From: Parascedosporium putredinis
Taxonomy: Eukaryota; Ascomycota; Sordariomycetes; Microascales; Microascaceae
Assembly (NCBI GenBank): GCA_949357655.1
Contig: CASHTG010000013.1
Span: 372,001 to 436,000 of the forward strand
Reading direction: 5' to 3'
Length of the DNA stretch: 64,000 bases
The notes below the pieces were generated by a model. The model saw only the letters and a list, made by a program, of their open reading frames with translations. It was not told the origin of the DNA and ran no database searches. Made by a program: the position numbers and the translations under genes. This document shows positions 57,344 to 64,000 of the stretch, one piece after another; within the stretch, counting starts at the first letter, position 1; every line of letters starts with the position of its first letter.

Positions 57344-58938
57344 ATGGTTGATGTCCCAACTCGACTTGCCCGGCTGGGCCCCACCATCGAACGCCTCATG
57401 GCTATCGGGGGCACGCCTGGCCTGGCACTTGGCGTGTTTACCAAAGGCAACGCGCCCTACTACGCCAACTACGGATTCAAAGATGCAGAGAAGAAGCTCA
57501 AGGTGACCGAAGACACCGTCTTCCCCGTCTGCTCCCTGACAAAGGCCCTCACCGCCGCGGCCCTGGGATTGCTCGTGGAGGAGAAAAAGGTAAACTGGGA
57601 CACCCTCGTCAAAGACGCGCTCCCGGATTTTCAGTCCCGCGACGCTACCCTGCAGAACCACGCCACCATCACCGACCTCCTCTGCCACCGCACGGGCATG
57701 GGATGGGCCGATAACCTCATCATCGGCACCGACGCCAACGTCCTCGTCCCGGCCAAGGACATGGTCAAATACGTCAACGACCGCCCGCTTCAGCTCCCTT
57801 TCCGCGGCGGTTTCGCGTACAATAACCTGCACTACGAGCTCGCCGGTCGCATCATCGAGGCCGCGAGCGGCCAGTCCTACTACGACTTCGTGAAGACCCG
57901 CCTGCTCGACCCCCTCGATATGCACCGCACCTTCCTCAAGACCCCGCCAGCGGAGACCGACAATGTCTCGCGCTGCTACAATGCCCTCGACGACGCCACT
58001 TCCGCGCCCATCACTTGTCCACGGCTCGGCGACGACTGGTACGGCGCGCCGAGCGGCGGGATGCGATCCACCACGAAGGATCTCGGAAAGCTTTACGGCG
58101 CTTTCATCTCGGCCTTCAATGACCAGTTCGGCGACAGTCAGGCAGCACCAAGCGAGGGCAACCCTCTGAAGCAGGCGACACACCTCATGTCCGGCAAGAT
58201 CCCGATGGTGGAGACATCCAAGCACGAGACGTCGTACGCGCTCGGATGGGCTAGGGTACAGCTCCCGGGCCAACTCGGTCACATCGGACTCAACCCCGGC
58301 CTACTCCCCAGGGGATGCCGACCATCGGCCAGGGCGCCCACCAGCTGCTCCTCTTCCACCAAGGAAGTCTCCCCGGCGCACTCGCCTTTGTGGGACTTCT
58401 CCCGGAGAGCGAAACGGCCGTGGTCATCCTCACCAACTCGCTCGCCCTCAACGATGTCGCGGACTGGGTCGGCCATGTCGTGCTGGAAGAGCTCCTCGAC
58501 ATCGCCGACAAGTACCGGAACGACTACGTGAGTCTTGCTGAGGCGGCGGTCGCCGAGAATCTCAAGTGGTACCCCGCCCTCACAAAAGAGCTCGAAGAAG
58601 GCAGAAAAGGCGGCGCGCCCCCAAACCTCTCGAGGAATACGTGGGCACGTACTGGGACCATATCCACGTCGTCAAGGTGGAGGTGAAGCTCGAGGGCGGC
58701 CAACTGTACTGGCTCATACAGGGCCTCGAGTCGGAAAGGTTCCCCTTACCTACTACGCCGACGACACCTTTACCTGGCTACAAACGCGCAATGAGCTGTC
58801 GAAACGCGGTCGGTGGGTGGGCTCTGATCAGGGCGCGGCCTTTTGGAAAGCCAACTTTGCAGGGAAGGTGGCAAGATCACCAAGCTTTCCTGGGCCCACG
58901 ACGGAGGCGTTCCGCCCGTCGAGTTCATCAAGGTATGA
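57344..58938 (+). CDS. Class C beta-lactamase-like serine hydrolase
   Basis: Member of the serine beta-lactamase/AmpC-like family (PF00144), which in fungi mainly contains esterases. The nucleophile motif SxxK is in VCSLTKALTAA near residue 65, and the second motif YxN is FAYNNLHYELAG near residue 165. YGAPSGGMRSTTKDLGKLY follows. The C-terminal domain includes LEEYVGTYWDHIHV and ends at 58938 with WAHDGGVPPVEFIKV. About 530 residues. Frame breaks near 58311, 58618, 58736 and 58869 are each one missing base. The start at 57344 is the first Met; an upstream leader exon is possible. It is not obviously part of the catabolic array. Confidence 0.86.
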
Positions 58939-60028
58939 AGGCGCTCATTGAAGAGTGACCCCTTGCACACATACACCTCACGGATATCCTTTTTCCCCGA
59001 TGCACAAGGTTTTAGTTTTAGTTGCCACAATCTACTACTTTGGGGGCGGTGCCGGAGTAGGCAGGAGAATGGCGGAACGACAGCAATGATACTCTTTAGA
59101 TAGGATAGATGATGCGTCTAGTTCTTCTTAAAACTTCCGCGCCCCAGTTGTGGGCCTTGCTTCGGCTCTAACGTGTGTACGAGCGACTTGGCGAACCCAT
59201 TTCAACTTTGCTACAGGACCCAACCTCTTTCCTACTCTCACCGCCCCTCTCCCCATCACCTAACACAGTTTCCCTTCCTTTTCCTCCCGCTTCCTGCTAG
59301 CTTTCCATTGTTGACTTGATATCGCCAGGTTGCCGATATTCCATCCTTGAAAATGTTGCGACGAAGATTTCTTGGCCCTTCTCAGCTCGCCAAGAGATTG
59401 CAAGATCTACTACGATGAGAGGCATTTCTACCAATTTCTGCCTCGTACTCAAGGATAACACGACGAAGGGAGCTAGCCGTGATTCGGAACGATTTTTAGA
59501 GCGGATAATAGAGAATACAGGTTATGGTTTAAAGGAAGTGCTTTCTTACATGTGCTGTGTTAACGGATATCCAACTGTGGTGTTAGTCTAGTTTGGAATC
59601 TTTGGGAAGATAGGGAGCGGTTGGCCCTCTGCTTCGAGATCAGACTGTTATTAATGCCCATAGCTGATGTCAAGTTGGGAACTCCTACAAAACACGTCCT
59701 GCTGACCCCAAACCCAATTGGATTATCCGGTAGGAAGGGAAAACTCTGCCATTTAGATTGATCTATTGATCTGTTGATACATTGGTGAAGCTTTGTACTG
59801 AATTGCGAGCCTTACAAATACAATCTAGGAGACCTTGAGACAGCCCAAACCTCCATTTCCCATAGGTTTCACCAAGCCTTTTCATATTCCAAACCCCAGT
59901 ATCGCGTATAGCTACGACGGGCGAGGTGAATCAAGCGTAATCCCTTACTAGCGGGGTATCAGAGCTTCAACAGACATACTCTCGCCGGTCATGCCCCAAT
60001 TTTGGCCCTCCGCTCTCACAACGGCTAT
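58939..60028. other. Intergenic region between convergent genes
   Basis: About 1.1 kb between the stops of the serine hydrolase and the DUF4246 gene. A 91-codon open frame at 59316 has no motif and is left out. No repeat is seen. Confidence 0.5.
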
Positions 60029-62423
60029 TTAGACAGGCTCAAGCTCAAAATCAAACCGAAAGTGGTACAGTATCCTCCCAAGCTCGGCCATAACCCTCTT
60101 CCTCTCTCTAAGAAGACGCTCCCGAAACTCCGCCGACTGCTCCTCCGTGAACAAAGATCCACATGCCTCCTCGGCAACCGCACATCGCAGCTCCTCCGGC
60201 AACCCTTTACTCGCGAGAAAGGTTGCTGGGAATACGTCTTGCACCCACCAGTCGAAACTCTGTGGTGGGACCCGGCTCGTTGACACGAGGGTGTAGTTCG
60301 GGTCGACGAGGTACAGGGTGAGGAAGCGGATGTGCCCCCTTGTAGAAGTGTCTTGAAGTTGAGCAGGACCAATACGGGACTGCAACGTGTTTGGGAAAGC
60401 AATAAGACGCCCCTCGCACGCGGAGACAGATCCGAGATCTTGGTAGTGTGGAACTGGGGGTGATCATAGCCTAGAGGTCTATTGATGCCGAATGTGGGGA
60501 AGTAAGAATACTCGTCCACATCTAGGCTATCTTGGAAGAAATTAGCTGGGACGCGGAGGTAGAGACGTGGTGTGTCAGCGATGTTGACAACATCGAAGAA
60601 GTACATGGACGCGGCAACTATGTGCTCGTTGTACATGCCTGCGAGCGCCCAGGGACTTCCCTCATATCGTGGGTTTTCCGGTGTAAGTTCGATGCTTTGA
60701 ATATTGACGTAGACTTGAAGACCCTTGTCCTTGAAGTCATGCTGGATGCGGATGTTGCGGTACTCGTGGTCATGATGTCTATACTTGCTCTCCTCGGGTG
60801 GGCGCTCACGCCAATCGTAGTTATCATTGAACCGGCAGTGGAAGCATCGCTGGTGTTTGGGAGACGCTTGCTCCTGTGTGCTCGATACGCTGGGCTCTGC
60901 GGTGGGCTGCTCCCCTCCACTCCAGCTTGGACGGCGGTGTGCTCCACTGAGAGTTCTTGTTCCCGAGGTTGGGCTTGGGTGCTCTCATCGTCACAGTCAA
61001 TAAGCCAGTTGAGAAAGTCGTCATCATTCTCTGGCGTATGTGAGGCAGGGCTGCGTGGTGTAGAGGGCGCCCAGTTATTTCCTCGAATTGGTCTGCGCGC
61101 GTTCTTTCCCGCCTTCCAGTCCTGATACGAAAAGAGAGTACCGGGCTCTGGGTGTCGAAAACCCTCAAGCCGAGCCGAAATCTCCCTGTTACAACTGTCT
61201 ACGACTGTGTTAAAGTCCCTGCCGAAATGCCTGGAAAGTTCAGCGCTCTCCATTCTAAATATGATCTCGTCTAGAAGCACATTGCGCTGAGGCGCGTCTA
61301 GATGATCCCAGTTGTCAGACAGCTCACTGAGCTCTCTGTAGAAGTTTCCTTCGTCCAGCCAACAAATGCCGTTGCGTGGCGCAGGACGCCTGTTATCTTC
61401 GCCGTGTGTTCGTATGCGAGGGGCGTTCGGCCAGGACCGATAGTCCAGGCGGAATAGGGTGCGTGTTTTACGTCGGTCGAGGGTGGGACGGCGGGGGTGA
61501 GTACATCGTTCCACGGCTCTATCGAGGCCGTTATGATTTCCTCGATAACAGAGTAGAGCGCGCGGTGAGCTTTTGGATGGAGATCGTTGATGTAGCTAGT
61601 GATGCGAGCCCTGATTCCGCCATTCTCCTCATCACCCACGAATTCAACATCACATGGCAGCCACTGAAAGCAGCTGGACCACCTCCATGTACGGCTTTTT
61701 CCCACTCATATCCGTGATCCGCCCACTCGTCGCTTTCGAGCATTTCTTCTAAGCTTCCTGGTGGATCGCTCTCGGCAAGGCGAATCATTTCTTCGAGGGG
61801 ATGTGGTGCGATTACGGAGACAACACCATGACCGAATCTATCCCAGAGATGCTCGACATGGGCTTTGCTAACCGGGGTAGAATCTTGGTGTGCCCGTAAA
61901 CTAACGGATGAAGAGAAGGATCCACAAGATTGCGCAACTGCACCTCTTCGCCGTGAAGACGGTGGCTCTTGTCTTTCTGCGCAGCTAGATCACCTACTAG
62001 CTTCTTCAGCTTCTCAGCCCCTTTTACGCTCGACTTTGATACTCGCGGCCCGGCATCATACACCAAAACCCGGCCCGTACGCACAAACTCTGCCGCCTTG
62101 TCCCTCAACTCCTCAAGACACCACGCCCACGCCCGCGCGCTTAACAAGGGCTCGCCTACCCTCAACTCTCTCCTCAACGCCTCTGCCAGGTCTGCGTCGA
62201 GGATGCTAGACTCCCACGAAGGCCTGTCGGTGATGGTATCCATGACGCGCAGCATGGCGAGCTCGCGAGCGGTAAGGCGCACCCCAAGCATCCAGTCGAG
62301 CATACCGTGAGCGAAGCGGCGGCTCCAGTGGAGCTCAGTGTTGGTGGCCATTTCATCGTGGAGCAGAGGGTGGGATGAAAATGCCGCTTCGTCTCCGCTG
62401 ATTGCGTGGGGGTTTGGATCCAT
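60029..62423 (-). CDS. DUF4246 family protein (PF14033)
   Basis: Fungal protein of unknown function, about 790 residues. The ATG at 62423 starts a region with LRVMDTITDRPSWESSILD and RNLVDPSLHPLVYGHTKIL. The core has FQWLPCDVEFVGDE, ITSYINDLHPKAHRALYSVI, and then MYNEHIVAASMYFFDVVNIA and HIRFLTLYLVDPNY, with a C terminus including WWVQDVFPATF. These blocks occur in the family's usual order. The His and acidic residues of the NEHI block resemble a cupin/2OG-oxygenase-like core, but this is tentative. Frame breaks lie near 61830, 61668, 61355, 60830, 60640 and 60400, each at a short homopolymer or intron. It is outside the catabolic array. Confidence 0.82.
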
Positions 62424-64000
62424 GGCGACGGTACGATGAGAGCCTGGGCCATTGGTGTATTAGCTTGAGGTGGTTAGCGTGCCGGGTTTCTACGATTTTG
62501 GAAAGGTGTACTAGCGATTCAGTTTTTCAAGAGCATCACATCGTCTGACTGGGCTAGATGAGTCTCCTTCATTATAACGAAGACACTGTAAGCTTCCAGG
62601 CGGAAGAATAAAAGAATCTAGGTTGTGCCTTCGCATTGATTGCTCTGTATCCGATCACCGGCTAAACAACCTCGATGGCACAAACGCACCTAGGCCCAAA
62701 GCCCCGTGCAGCATGCGTTTTACAAGACATTTAACCTATTACACGTTCCACTAGCTATCCTTGCTGTGGCCGGTAGCCGGTACCATCTTCGGTTCTCAAC
62801 TCAGGTATCTTGCAACTGTGGTGGCTCTGTGGGGAGTCGATCATATATGTCGTATAGCTCTAATAGTACGCGGCGACCTCAGTAACGGTTTAGCCAAAGC
62901 AGTAGTGAAGGATCTTCCAGCCACTACCTGTTGCGTCACGGTTTTGTGATATCGATTTTAATCCCCACCTAACATGATGCGAGGGTTAATTCGATCCATA
63001 TATCAGGTTGATAAATGACAGAATGATCGTTTCTCCTGTAGCTTAGCTTTTGAGCGAGGGGATTCGATCAAAGGTAGCAAAGCTTTGCCGGCTGGCATCA
63101 CTCCGAGGGCATATTGTTAACAAAATAACAACGTCGGTGTGGCCCTGACGAGTGCTTCCCATCGGAGGTGCAGTTTCGCCCCTGCTTTAGACGCATGCTC
63201 GAGAGCCACGAGCTTCAGGAAACACCTTCGCACATCTGATCTACTTTTGCAATGGATACGACTAGCTAACAGCAATCATTTTTGGGAACCATATTCAAAC
63301 CCCGATTCTCGTTCCTCGGGATGCAGTTATGCACAACACATTCGTCGCCTTCTTCCGATTGGCACTGCATGTCTTTTTACTTGTGGTTTTCCTCTCCTTC
63401 GGCCAAATCCTTCCCGCGCCAAACAGCGACAAGGTCACACAATCGCGTATTTGTTCTCCAGCCCGCCCGCCAGGCCTCTTCTAATGCCTTCATGTCCTCA
63501 AGCGCCTGTTTTACGAGCTGCACCGCGAAAGAATACGCGACAGATCGCCAACCGCAACGTTGTATATCACAGGGCTTCCGCCCGCGCCAAATCCACTTCG
63601 CCGAGCGCGACCTCGGCGCCCACCACGACCAGCCTAACGGGTATACCGGGCGGTAGGTCTCCACGAAGGGCTGAACATGGGCCCTGGCCCAAACCCATTG
63701 GCGATAGCTCCGCGGCCAACAGGTTCGCGACATAGGTACATCTCTTCGTAGCGCGGGTATTACTGCCACGGAAGAGAATTGCAAGACCTCACTCAGAATA
63801 TGCGGTAGCAAAAAGAGTCAACGAGAGTCGTAGTTAATGCTGTCAAGTCTATTTACTACCAGCGACAGAATGTAACCCTTCCATCCAGCGTCGAATCCTT
63901 CTTCATTGTCGCACATGCACACGATGGAGGATCGGACCCACATTCTGAAATTATGGCAGACATCTTCACATTATTGGCTACCAAGAGGTTGAGCATGAAT
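62424..64000. other. Right-end region without a supportable gene
   Basis: About 1.6 kb. Overlapping long frames on both strands at about 63140-63810 could belong to a frameshifted gene, but no motif is visible and both strands are open, so no call is made. Confidence 0.45.

Noticed and set aside
57302..58282. 326-codon minus-strand frame across the beta-lactamase-like gene
   Set aside because: The plus strand has SxxK and YxN motifs in a family-consistent order; the minus frame is a shadow.
60532..61125. 197-codon plus-strand frame inside the DUF4246 gene
   Set aside because: It is antisense to well-supported DUF4246 sequence and has no independent support.
63139..63811. Long overlapping open frames on both strands near the right edge
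   Set aside because: Neither translation shows a recognised motif or credible composition, and both strands are open, which is typical of GC-rich shadow frames.
1..64000. Treating the frameshifted genes as pseudogenes
   Set aside because: Breaks sit at homopolymers, motifs on both sides are intact, splice sites are preserved and there are no clustered missense or nonsense changes; sequence error is simpler.
1..64000. Search for tRNA, rRNA, transposase and CRISPR
   Set aside because: TTCGA-like T-loop matches did not sit in tRNA-like folds; no transposase motif, terminal repeats or regularly spaced repeats were found.

Overview
The window is nuclear DNA of a filamentous ascomycete (Pezizomycotina). 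Genes carry short GT-AG introns of about 50-85 nt, starts sit in fungal Kozak contexts, and the families are typical of this group: Zn(II)2Cys6 and C2H2+Zn2Cys6 regulators, a TRI12-type MFS pump, DUF4246, a CTB9/AsaB-type oxidase and a STAND/TPR protein. I see no tRNA, rRNA, transposase or CRISPR. I cannot name the species.

Layout. Positions 1-44.5 kb are a dense array of about 21 catabolic-type genes: P450 (cut by the left edge), Zn-alcohol dehydrogenase, C2H2+Zn2Cys6 regulator, FAD/NAD(P)-binding protein, TRI12-type MFS, two SDRs, metallo-beta-lactamase-fold hydrolase, cyclase-family hydrolase, Baeyer-Villiger monooxygenase (BVMO) 1, HSL-type alpha/beta hydrolase, BVMO 2, SDR, carboxymuconolactone-decarboxylase-like protein, Zn2Cys6 regulator, sugar-type MFS, SDR, fumarate-reductase-like flavoprotein, aldehyde dehydrogenase, SDR with a possible mitochondrial presequence, a second Zn-alcohol dehydrogenase and a pyroglutamyl-peptidase-like protein. 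From 45 to 64 kb the content is more general: a degenerate kinase-like protein, a CTB9/AsaB-like oxidase, a STAND NTPase with TPR-like repeats, a class C beta-lactamase-like serine hydrolase and a DUF4246 protein.

How the genes may work together. No polyketide synthase, NRPS or terpene synthase is present. The enzyme types fit a degradative sequence: P450 hydroxylation or uptake, alcohol to ketone (ADH/SDR), ketone to ester or lactone (two BVMOs), ring or ester opening (MBL-fold hydrolase, alpha/beta hydrolase, perhaps the cyclase), then terminal alcohol to aldehyde to acid (ADH, ALDH), with two transporters and two regulators. I infer a cluster for breaking down a cyclic ketone, terpenoid or alicyclic/aromatic compound. 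The substrate cannot be read from the sequence.

Sequence quality. Nearly every multi-domain gene needs one or more one-base corrections to restore its family reading frame, almost always at a run of G, C or T and mostly as a missing base. I read these as assembly errors and annotate the genes as whole loci with the breakpoints noted. Gene spans are therefore approximate in their internal structure but firm at most starts and stops.
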